Shown: positions 1 through 5,320 of the stretch, piece by piece
Layout of the letters: each line of letters opens with the position of its first letter
How positions within the stretch are numbered: position 1 is the stretch's first letter
NCBI GenBank assembly: GCA_902772625.1
Contig: CACYBP010000352.1
Coordinates: forward strand, 1-7,172
Direction of reading: 5' to 3'
Source of the DNA: Oscillospiraceae bacterium
GTDB taxonomy: Bacteria > Bacillota > Clostridia > Oscillospirales > QAMX01
Length of the DNA: 7,172 nt
Translations under genes and position numbers: made by a program
Notes under the pieces: model-generated
Told to the model about the DNA's origin: nothing
The model's database searches: none
The model's input: only the letters and a program-made list of their open reading frames with translations

Positions 1-255
1 ATGAAGACCGCGTCTCCTCTTCATCTCGCGGAAAAAATGCCCGACGTGCCCTATTTCATCGCCCATTGCGAAAAAGATCAGGCCGTCAACAAAGAAAAGC
101 ATTCCGACCGTCTGGTCGCCCTTCTGAAAAAAACGCGCGACGTCTCCTATTGCGAGGTCCCGGAGAGAGGACACTGCGACCTTGCGCCTGAAGCGAAGGA
201 ATTGTGGTACGGCTTCATTTTTAAAGCCTGTGATGAGAAAGACCCCCGTCCCTGA
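1..255 (+). CDS. Alpha/beta hydrolase, C-terminal part (gene truncated by window edge)
   Basis: This is the last 84 codons of a hydrolase gene that begins upstream of the window, so the ATG at position 1 is probably an internal methionine. The segment reads like the end of an alpha/beta-hydrolase fold of the prolyl-oligopeptidase/esterase type. A hydrophobic strand (PYFIAH, residues 17-22 of the visible part) leads into CEKDQAVN, where D26 sits in the position of the catalytic acid. About 30 residues later comes ERGHCDL, where H58 fits the catalytic histidine. The catalytic serine (GxSxG) would lie upstream and is not visible, so substrate and exact subfamily cannot be given. The ORF ends at TGA 253-255 inside a hairpin and converges on the ybaK gene. 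The family call is a pattern-based inference; the strand, the frame and the stop are seen directly. Confidence 0.75.
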   Translation: MKTASPLHLAEKMPDVPYFIAHCEKDQAVNKEKHSDRLVALLKKTRDVSYCEVPERGHCDLAPEAKELWYGFIFKACDEKDPRP

Positions 256-271
256 ATCCGGAACGGAGGTC
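232..271 (-). terminator. Probable intrinsic terminator between convergent genes
   Basis: Bases 241-249 and 263-271 form a 9-position stem with one mismatch (GACCCCCGT against ACGGAGGTC), around a 13-base loop that contains the hydrolase stop codon. Read on the minus strand, the stem is followed at once by TTTCTC, a short U-rich tail, so it best fits termination of ybaK. On the plus strand there is no T-run after the stem, so termination of the hydrolase transcript here would be weaker or need another factor. Confidence 0.5.
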
Positions 272-285
272 TGGAGAAGACGGTC

Positions 286-765
286 TTACGCGATCAGGTC
301 GGCGACCTGAAGCGAGCGGAAGGAGATCAGATCGTCCGGGGCGATCAGAAGCTGAAGGCCTCTGGCGCCGGCGCTCAGCGCGATCTCATCCCAGAGAAGA
401 GCGCTCTCGTCGATGAAGACCGGATAGTCTTTTTTCATCCCAATGGGGGAGCAGCCGCCCCGGATATACCCGGTGACAGAAAACAGTTCTGAAAGGCGAA
501 GCATTTCAATTTTCTTGACCCCGCAGGCCGAGGCCGCTTTGCGGAGATCCAGCTCGTAATTCACCGGGATCAGGAACACGAATACGCCGCCCTTTTCTCC
601 TACGGTGACCAGGGTCTTGAAGACCCTTTCCGGATCGAGACCGGTTTTTCTGGCAACGCTCGTTCCCGAAAGATCGTCCTCGGAAACTTCGTACTCCATA
701 AGGGAGAAGGGGAGCCCGGCGGCCTCCAGAAGCCGCACGGCGTTGGTTTTGGCATGCTTTTCCAC
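286..765 (-). CDS. ybaK: Cys-tRNA(Pro) deacylase, YbaK/EbsC family
   Basis: A complete 159-residue protein, the usual length for the family. Family members hydrolyse Cys-tRNA(Pro) formed when prolyl-tRNA synthetase mischarges cysteine; they act in trans in the cytosol. The hallmarks are present in order: TNAVRLLE near the N-terminus (residues 7-14), the VFKTLV motif at 48-53 with K50 in the place of the essential lysine, and the glycine-rich GYIRGGCSPIGMKK motif at 99-112 that lines the active-site pocket. The start is a GTG codon (CAC at 763-765 on the plus strand). It is fixed by a strong GGAGG Shine-Dalgarno at 773-777 with a 7-base spacer, and no ATG competes. The gene stands alone on the minus strand, convergent with the hydrolase and divergent from the YcxB-like gene. 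Related domains include the ProX and INS editing domains, but length and motifs favour YbaK. Confidence 0.93.
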   Translation of the reverse strand: MEKHAKTNAVRLLEAAGLPFSLMEYEVSEDDLSGTSVARKTGLDPERVFKTLVTVGEKGGVFVFLIPVNYELDLRKAASACGVKKIEMLRLSELFSVTGYIRGGCSPIGMKKDYPVFIDESALLWDEIALSAGARGLQLLIAPDDLISFRSLQVADLIA

Positions 766-797
766 GGTATGACCTCCGTAATCCTGAATTTGTCCGT

Positions 798-815
798 GGC
801 GGGAAGGCTCCCGCC
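798..815. promoter_or_regulatory. Perfect stem-loop in the divergent ybaK / YcxB-like intergenic region
   Basis: GGCGGGA at 798-804 and TCCCGCC at 809-815 form a perfect 7-bp GC-rich stem with a 4-base loop (AGGC). Neither strand has a T-run after it, so it does not look like a terminator. It sits in the middle of the roughly 80-bp gap between two divergent genes and would fall in one or both 5' leaders, or act as an operator. I could not identify a convincing -35/-10 pair for either gene here. The pairing is seen directly; the role is inference. Confidence 0.4.
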
Positions 816-845
816 GATCGTATCAATTTGTGAAGGAGAATGACA

Positions 846-1364
846 ATGGAGCTGACCTATAAGCTCACCGCCGATGATTACGCCTCTTACAGCAAATACC
901 TGACCGAGAACGGCGAGTATAAAAAGCGCATCCGCGGCCACAGCCTGATCGCCGCGGGGATGGTGCTTCTCGTGGGAGGAGCGGCCATGCTGATCCTCCG
1001 GAGGGATTATCTGATCACGGCTGCTGCGGCGGCGGCCGGCGCGGTGATCATCGCGCTGCTCTTTCCCCTGATCGCCAAGGCCGGGACCAAAGCCGCTCTG
1101 CTCAATTCCATCAAGGAAGACGACGGCAGCATGTTCCGTGAGCAGACCCTCACGGTTTCCGAAGAGGGCGTGTCTTTTGAAAGCTCCGACGGGGAAGAGG
1201 TCTATTCCAAAAGCTTTCCGATGAACGAGATAGAAGCGGTCGCAAAATACGAGGCGGTCTACTTTTTGACTTTTCAGAACGGGAACCTTCTGATCGTTCC
1301 CCTCTCGGCTTTCAAAGAAGGGGAAGAGGAACGCTTTCGCTCCTATTTCGCCGCGATCATCTGA
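846..1364 (+). CDS. YcxB-like small membrane protein
   Basis: A 172-residue protein with a cytosolic N-terminal segment (LTADDYASYSKYL, residues 7-19), two adjacent hydrophobic helices at about 33-51 and 55-77 separated by a short RRDY turn, and a soluble C-terminal domain of about 95 residues. The C-terminal pattern TLTVSEEGVSFESSDGE, then a short aromatic/basic stretch, then NLLIVPLSAFKEGEEERF matches what I know of the YcxB-like C-terminal domain, common in Bacillota and of unknown function. I chose the ATG at 846, not the in-frame ATG at 840: the AAGGAG at 833-838 lies 7 bases before 846 but only 1 base before 840. It is divergent from ybaK and followed by a 193-bp gap. Topology is predicted by eye; no catalytic residues are apparent. 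Confidence 0.8.
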   Translation: MELTYKLTADDYASYSKYLTENGEYKKRIRGHSLIAAGMVLLVGGAAMLILRRDYLITAAAAAAGAVIIALLFPLIAKAGTKAALLNSIKEDDGSMFREQTLTVSEEGVSFESSDGEEVYSKSFPMNEIEAVAKYEAVYFLTFQNGNLLIVPLSAFKEGEEERFRSYFAAII

Positions 1365-1384
1365 AAAAGGCTTTCGACAGGAAG

Positions 1385-1413
1385 AGTATACCAGAATCGC
1401 TTTCCCTCTGCAA
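1385..1413 (-). promoter_or_regulatory. Candidate sigma-A-type promoter on the minus strand, antisense to the YcxB-like gene
   Basis: On the minus strand TTGCAG (1413-1408) and TATACT (1390-1385) are separated by exactly 17 bases, and the -10 is preceded by TGG, an extended -10 element. A start near 1378 would give an RNA running leftward, antisense to the YcxB-like gene, possibly reaching ybaK. No gene-like ORF begins just after it. The element match is seen directly; activity is inference and chance matches occur. Confidence 0.35.
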
Positions 1414-1456
1414 GCGGCCCTTTGTTTTGAATGAAAAAAGGTGTGAGAACCCAAGA

Positions 1457-1496
1457 TTGCTCTTCCCTTTTTCGTGGTTTTATGTTAGTATATAAA
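1457..1496 (+). promoter_or_regulatory. Candidate promoter of the SEDS-family gene
   Basis: An AT-rich block at 1480-1496, just before the leader hairpin, offers several overlapping -10 candidates: TATGTT (1481-1486), TAGTAT (1486-1491, preceded by TGT as an extended -10) and TATAAA (1491-1496). TTGCTC at 1457-1462 gives a possible -35 at 18 bases from the first of these. The -35 match is modest, so the exact choice is uncertain, but this is the most promoter-like plus-strand stretch in the gap. Confidence 0.4.
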
Positions 1497-1499
1497 GAC

Positions 1500-1533
1500 G
1501 GATGCTGCCGCCATGAAAAGGCGGCCCGCATCC
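1500..1533 (+). promoter_or_regulatory. Two-part leader hairpin upstream of the SEDS-family gene
   Basis: GGATGC (1500-1505) pairs with GCATCC (1528-1533), and GCCGCC (1507-1512) pairs with GGCGGC (1520-1525). Between the two helices lies a small internal loop (one T against CC), and the ATGAAAA loop caps the structure. That is 12 paired bases in total. The hairpin begins close to the expected transcription start and ends 12 bases before the AAGGAG of the gene. No T-run follows, so it is not a standard terminator; a 5' stabilising stem or a regulatory leader are possible roles. Confidence 0.45.
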
Positions 1534-1557
1534 CTGAGCACAGGCAAGGAGACGAAC

Positions 1558-2907
1558 GTGAAGCCATTTCGTTTTGGAGAACAATTCAAAAAGAAGCTCA
1601 CCTCGGTCTTCGGGCCCAAGGGAAAGCACGGCGCGGACAGACACTCGGTCTTTTCTTCCGATGAGTCCGGCTCTCGGGAAGACGGAAACCGTCACGGCCT
1701 TGAAGGGGGAGGCCTCTTTTCCTTTCTCCATATGAGAGGGGGAAGGCATTCCCGCGGCAGAGTCTTTGAAGGCGTCCTGACTTTTCTCGGCGCGGTCAAA
1801 AATTACTTCGTCAGCATCAACTGGCCCTTACTCCTTTTATCCGTGATCGCTTCGGTTTACGGACTCCTGATGATCAGGAGCACCCACATGACCTCGCTTA
1901 CCGTACAGATCGTGTCTTTGATCCTCGGTCTTGTCGCATACTTCCTGATCGCCATGTTCGATATCTCTCATCTGGCGGTCTTCTGGCGCGTCGTGATGGG
2001 GGTGGGCGTCGCGTTTCTGCTTTCGATCCTCGTGTTCGGCCGCTCTGCGGGCGGCAACGCAGGGTGGATCCGCATTCCTATGGGATCTCTGAATGTGGGG
2101 ATCCAGCCGGGCGAGGTGGTGAAGATCTTCCTGATCATCACTCTGGCCAAACGCCTGGATATGCTCGGCAACGATATCACCCGATTCAAAGGCGTCGTGA
2201 TCGCGCTGGTCCATTTCGGCATCTATGCCGCGGCGTTGGTTTTTTCCAAGGACGACGGCATGCTTCTCACTTATGTGTTCCTCTTTACGGCGATGATCTT
2301 TGCCGCCGGGGTCAAGCTTCGCTATCTGGCCTTCGGCGCCGGCGCGCTGGTGCTGGCAACGCCGCTCATCTGGAACTATCTTCTCGACTATTATCAGAAA
2401 ATGCGCATTCTGGTGGTATTGGATCCCACATTGGATCTGGAAGACAAGGGATATCACGGCTATATCTCCAAGGTGGCCATTTCCAACGGCGGGCTGACCG
2501 GGATGGGGTATGGAAAAGGTGCGGTGACGCAGTTCTCAAACCCCGGCAATCTCCCCGCCAAGCACACAGACTTTATCTTTTCGGTGATCTGTGAGGAGAT
2601 GGGCTTCTTCGGCGCTCTCGCCGCCATCGGGATCCTGATCGGGATCGTCGTGATCTGTCTTCTGGTGGCCCGAAAGGTGCGCCACGACAAGTTCTCTTAT
2701 CTGCTTGCCGTCGGCGTGGCGTCCATGCTGATCTTCCAGACCTTCCTGAACGTGGGGATGTGCCTGGGCGTGGTGCCGGTCATCGGCCTGACCCTGCCCT
2801 TCTTCAGCCACGGGGGGTCGTCGATCCTGACCATGTTCATCTCTGTGGGCATGGTGGCCAGCGTCGGAGCGCACGTCCGCCCGCGCACGCTTTCTGATAT
2901 CTACTGA
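1558..2907 (+). CDS. SEDS-family peptidoglycan glycosyltransferase (RodA/FtsW/SpoVE-like)
   Basis: SEDS proteins polymerise lipid II into glycan strands in the membrane, usually with a partner class B penicillin-binding protein. This 449-residue protein has a hydrophilic, basic and glycine-rich N-terminal extension (about 1-80), then about ten hydrophobic segments from residue 87 on. Family signatures in order are GWIRI (169-173), QPGE (183-186), KDDG (231-234, where RodA/FtsW usually have QPDxG), HTDFIF (336-341) with D338 matching the aspartate reported as essential for polymerisation, EEMGFFG soon after, and the terminal LPFFSHGGSS (S417-S422). The GTG at 1558 is preferred: AAGGAG at 1546-1551 gives a 6-base spacer, while the in-frame ATG at 1513 lies in a hairpin loop with no Shine-Dalgarno. 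No PBP partner, mre or spore gene is adjacent, so RodA, FtsW and SpoVE cannot be separated. The motif spacing leans to a RodA-like clostridial subgroup. Confidence 0.9.
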   Translation: MKPFRFGEQFKKKLTSVFGPKGKHGADRHSVFSSDESGSREDGNRHGLEGGGLFSFLHMRGGRHSRGRVFEGVLTFLGAVKNYFVSINWPLLLLSVIASVYGLLMIRSTHMTSLTVQIVSLILGLVAYFLIAMFDISHLAVFWRVVMGVGVAFLLSILVFGRSAGGNAGWIRIPMGSLNVGIQPGEVVKIFLIITLAKRLDMLGNDITRFKGVVIALVHFGIYAAALVFSKDDGMLLTYVFLFTAMIFAAGVKLRYLAFGAGALVLATPLIWNYLLDYYQKMRILVVLDPTLDLEDKGYHGYISKVAISNGGLTGMGYGKGAVTQFSNPGNLPAKHTDFIFSVICEEMGFFGALAAIGILIGIVVICLLVARKVRHDKFSYLLAVGVASMLIFQTFLNVGMCLGVVPVIGLTLPFFSHGGSSILTMFISVGMVASVGAHVRPRTLSDIY

Positions 2908-2911
2908 TTTG

Positions 2912-2958
2912 CCCCTGCCATAGGGGGAAAAGCGCCTTTCGGGGAACGGCGCTTGTTT
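2912..2958 (+). terminator. Tandem hairpins, probable terminator of the SEDS-family gene
   Basis: Immediately after the stop, CCCCT (2912-2916) pairs with AGGGG (2922-2926). A second, stronger stem follows: AAGCGCC (2930-2936) with GGCGCTT (2948-2954), around an 11-base loop that can form three further inner pairs. The second stem runs into TTGTTTG, a short T-rich tail, and more Ts follow at 2968-2972. Position and form suit an intrinsic terminator, though the T-run is broken by Gs. Confidence 0.6.
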
Positions 2959-2970
2959 GCCTGTATCTTT

Positions 2971-2987
2971 TTGGAGATCATCTCCAA
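2971..2987. promoter_or_regulatory. Perfect 17-bp palindrome upstream of the lipoprotein gene (operator-like)
   Basis: TTGGAGAT at 2971-2978 and ATCTCCAA at 2980-2987 are exact reverse complements around a single central C. As RNA it could fold only by opening the centre (6-bp stem, 5-base loop), and no T-run follows on either strand. The form, two 8-base half sites with a one-base centre about 44 bp before a start codon, is typical of a site for a dimeric DNA-binding protein. The regulator is unknown. Confidence 0.45.
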
Positions 2988-2995
2988 CCTGAAAC

Positions 2996-3020
2996 GGAAA
3001 GGAACCGCTTTTTGCGGGTT
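2996..3020 (+). promoter_or_regulatory. Distant Shine-Dalgarno followed by a hairpin before the lipoprotein start
   Basis: The only good Shine-Dalgarno before the lipoprotein gene is GGAAAGGA at 2996-3003, about 27 bases before the ATG at 3031, which is far beyond the usual 5-10. Between them AACCGC (3003-3008) can pair with GCGG-TT (3014-3020, one bulged G) over a TTTTT loop. Folding would bring the Shine-Dalgarno to within about 10 bases of the ATG. This helps to decide the start and suggests structure-dependent translation. Confidence 0.35.
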
Positions 3021-3030
3021 GACATAGAAA

Positions 3031-4452
3031 ATGAAAACCATCGGGAAATTCGCCGCTTTAGCGCTTACCGTATCCCTCTTTCTGTCCCTGACCGCCTGCC
3101 GCCCGGGAGATCCGGACGCAAACGGAAAGACAAGCGAGACTTCCGCCGACGATTCCGCGCCGGAAGGGTATCAGGAGCTTTACGATTGGAGCGTTTTGAA
3201 TACTGCCTCCAACGGCAAAGGGGAAAAGCGTTCGGGCGGCGTTCCGTTTTCTTATTACGTGCCGCAGGACTACTATACCACAAGCGAATCCGACCGCGTG
3301 CGGGATGGGGTGCGCCGCATTTCCTACGGGATCAGGCTGACCGGGCTGAAGGATCAAGACTTGACCGCGAATATCAACACGATCATCAGCGACGCCCAAT
3401 CCTCGCTTCTTTCCGACGTCTCCTGGATCGACGAAGAAAAGAAGGCCGAGGTGAAGGCCGGGTATCCGGAGGATCACGAGCTCGTCCCGGTGAATTACGC
3501 CGCGTCAGACGTGACGGTCATGGGCAACGTCCTGAGCGTCAGCATCCTCTATATCCGTTCCTACAATGTCAAGGACGGATCGGGGAGCGTCGTGGGCGAC
3601 GAGCCGGTCGACGAAGGGCGCGTTCTTTATAATTTCGATCTCGCCACCGGCAAGGTGGTGACTCTGCCGGAGCTTTTCCCGGAGGATGTCAATTATATTT
3701 CGCTTCTCGTCCGTCTGATGGATACCGTCGGGAAAGAGGTGGGATACAAGTTCCGAGAGAAGATCACGGGGCTCCCGGAGGGGTTTGACGTCTATTGCTT
3801 CTCCGGAAGCGGCCTGGTGGTCGGTCTTCCCGACGGCAATCCCTTCGTGGAGGGAGAAAAGTGGTTTTCGCTTCCCGTGGCGGAGCTGATCTCCGATATG
3901 TCCCTTGATCCTGAGGAGACGCCGCTCTATTTCAAAGAGGATATCCGGCTGGATCGCATCGCCTTCCGCGTTCCGGGCCTTCAGATCCGGGAAGAGACCT
4001 TTATAAATCCCTTCGGAGGAGAAGCGGTCTCGCTTCCAACGGTTTCGGGTGTACCCGCGGCGGAGCGGATCAACAACGATCTGAACTCCTGGTACCGCGA
4101 CATCACCTCCAGCCTCTTTTTCAGTGAAGAGGAGCTTGCGGGAGGCGGCACCTACAGCGCCGAAGTGGAAGCTCCGGCCCGGGTGATCAACGTGACGGTG
4201 TTCGTCTATTCCGCGTCCACCGGAGAATACCGCACGCTTTCCCACGTTTACGACGCGCGCACCGGAAACCGCCTGACGGTGGGAGACCTTCTGACCGAAG
4301 AGGCGAGGGGGAAATACCCGAAAGCAGTGATCAGCGCCGATAATTTCCGCATCAGCAGCGATTTCCTCATCGGCGTACCCGAACAGACCGGAATCGAAGA
4401 GTATATTCTGACTGACCCGGGAGAGGTGGATCTTTCCCGTTTTGCAAACTGA
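3031..4452 (+). CDS. Lipoprotein with two tandem DUF4163/DUF3298-like (RsiV/PdaC-type) units
   Basis: A 473-residue secreted lipoprotein. Residues 1-23 form a signal peptide (basic MKTIGK, hydrophobic core, lipobox LTAC) with C23 as the lipidated cysteine, which fixes the start at 3031; the next upstream codons in frame include the stop TAG at 3025-3027. The mature part looks like two related units. In unit 1, about 97-287, an N-I-N helix start near 114-116 is followed by FDLATGKVVTLPELF (202-216), GLVVGLPDG (261-269) and WFSLPVAEL (278-286). In unit 2, about 312-471, the matching elements are ERINNDL (345-351), YDARTGNRLTVGDLL (407-421), FLIGVPE (445-451) and YILTDPGEVDL (458-468). In RsiV the DUF3298 domain binds lysozyme; in PdaC related domains accompany a deacetylase. 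Here neither a cytosolic anti-sigma domain, a catalytic domain nor a neighbouring sigma factor is seen, so the function is unknown; envelope sensing or binding is a guess. The stop is 20 bp before nfnA. Confidence 0.75.
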   Translation: MKTIGKFAALALTVSLFLSLTACRPGDPDANGKTSETSADDSAPEGYQELYDWSVLNTASNGKGEKRSGGVPFSYYVPQDYYTTSESDRVRDGVRRISYGIRLTGLKDQDLTANINTIISDAQSSLLSDVSWIDEEKKAEVKAGYPEDHELVPVNYAASDVTVMGNVLSVSILYIRSYNVKDGSGSVVGDEPVDEGRVLYNFDLATGKVVTLPELFPEDVNYISLLVRLMDTVGKEVGYKFREKITGLPEGFDVYCFSGSGLVVGLPDGNPFVEGEKWFSLPVAELISDMSLDPEETPLYFKEDIRLDRIAFRVPGLQIREETFINPFGGEAVSLPTVSGVPAAERINNDLNSWYRDITSSLFFSEEELAGGGTYSAEVEAPARVINVTVFVYSASTGEYRTLSHVYDARTGNRLTVGDLLTEEARGKYPKAVISADNFRISSDFLIGVPEQTGIEEYILTDPGEVDLSRFAN

Positions 4453-4472
4453 TCCGGAGAAAGGATAAAAAC

Positions 4473-5309
4473 ATGCCCTACAAGATCCTGAAACGAGAAG
4501 AACTGAACCCGCAGGTGATCCGCATGGAGATCGACGCACCTCTGGTGGCAAAAAAGGCCCAGGCGGGGCAGTTTATCATTCTGCGCGTGGACGACGTTGG
4601 AGAACGGATCCCCCTCACGGTGGCCGATACCGATCCCGGACGCGGAAGCGTGACCATCATTTTCCAGACGGTGGGAAAGACCACTCTCAAGCTCGGCGCA
4701 AAGAGCGAAGGCGACACGATCGCTGATTTCGTCGGTCCTCTCGGGCGCGCCACCGAAACCGAAGGGCTGAAAAAGGTAGCCGTGATCGGCGGAGGGGTGG
4801 GCTGCGCCATCGCTTACCCCGTGGCGAAAAAGCTTTCGTCCATCGGGTGCACGGTGCACTCGATCGTGGGCTTCCGCAATAAAGATCTCGTCATTCTGGA
4901 AAAGGAGTTCCGGGAGGTCTCCGATCGCTACGTTCTCACCAGCGACGACGGTTCGGTGGGGGAAAAGGGCCTTGTGACCGACGCTCTGAAACGTCTGATC
5001 GAGGAAGGCGAGGCTTACGATGAGGTCATCGCCATCGGCCCCCTCATCATGATGAAGTTCGTCGCGCGCCTCACAAAAGAGTACGGCATCAAAACCGTGG
5101 TCAGCATGAATCCCATCATGATCGACGGCACCGGCATGTGCGGCGGCTGCCGTCTGAGCGTAGGCGGCGAGACGAAATTTGCCTGCGTGGACGGGCCGGA
5201 TTTTGACGGCCATCAGGTGGATTTTGACGAAGCCATGGCCAGAAACGCCGCTTACCGGGACTTTGAAACCCGGGAACGGGACGAATACTGCCGCCTTTAC
5301 GGGAAATAA
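4473..5309 (+). CDS. nfnA: NfnA, FAD/[2Fe-2S] subunit of NADH-dependent ferredoxin:NADP+ oxidoreductase
   Basis: Small subunit (278 residues) of the Nfn transhydrogenase, a cytosolic complex that couples electron transfer from NADH and reduced ferredoxin to NADP+ by flavin-based bifurcation (reversible). The fold is ferredoxin-reductase/PyrK-like. It has an N-terminal FAD-binding barrel with RIPLTVAD (45-52), then a nucleotide-binding domain opening with VIGGGVGCA (104-112). The C-terminal cluster site is D218-x4-C223-x2-C226-x11-C238, followed by DGPDFDGH. In PyrK the first position is a cysteine; aspartate there agrees with the three-Cys/one-Asp [2Fe-2S] site I recall for characterised Nfn. 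The start has AAAGGA at 4460-4465 with a 7-base spacer. The gene lies 20 bp after the lipoprotein and 11 bp before nfnB, so it is surely co-transcribed with nfnB. Automated annotation often calls it a sulfide/dihydroorotate dehydrogenase-type FAD/NAD-binding protein; no pyrD is adjacent, which argues against PyrK. Confidence 0.9.
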   Translation: MPYKILKREELNPQVIRMEIDAPLVAKKAQAGQFIILRVDDVGERIPLTVADTDPGRGSVTIIFQTVGKTTLKLGAKSEGDTIADFVGPLGRATETEGLKKVAVIGGGVGCAIAYPVAKKLSSIGCTVHSIVGFRNKDLVILEKEFREVSDRYVLTSDDGSVGEKGLVTDALKRLIEEGEAYDEVIAIGPLIMMKFVARLTKEYGIKTVVSMNPIMIDGTGMCGGCRLSVGGETKFACVDGPDFDGHQVDFDEAMARNAAYRDFETRERDEYCRLYGK

Positions 5310-5320
5310 GGAGAAGCGTC

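Noticed and set aside
840..845. ATG at 840 as start of the YcxB-like gene
   Set aside because: Only one base separates it from the AAGGAG; the ATG at 846 has the normal 7-base spacer.
1398..1427. Weak stem CGCTT/AAGCG (1398-1402, 1412-1416) before T-rich sequence as terminator of the YcxB-like gene
   Set aside because: Only 5 bp with a 9-base loop, and the T-rich part begins a few bases later and is interrupted; too weak to call.
600..1454. 284-residue minus-strand ORF covering the YcxB-like gene and part of ybaK in another frame
   Set aside because: It overlaps ybaK in a different frame on the same strand and is antisense to the YcxB-like gene; no motif supports it.
1513..1557. ATG at 1513 as start of the SEDS-family gene
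   Set aside because: It sits in a hairpin loop with no Shine-Dalgarno, while the GTG at 1558 has AAGGAG at a 6-base spacer. A minor longer isoform is not excluded.
3019..3024. Exact TTGACA just before the lipoprotein ATG as a -35 box
   Set aside because: Seventeen bases downstream there is no -10-like sequence (GC-rich), and the start would fall within the gene.
3505..4551. 348-residue minus-strand ORF opposite the lipoprotein gene
   Set aside because: It lies fully antisense to a gene with a clear lipobox and domain pattern, reads into nfnA, and its protein shows low-complexity H/R/D-rich sequence with no recognisable family. It is a shadow of GC-biased codons.
4248..5213. 321-residue minus-strand ORF spanning the lipoprotein end and nfnA
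   Set aside because: It crosses two well-supported plus-strand genes and their junction, and is rich in H, D and A as expected of a shadow frame.
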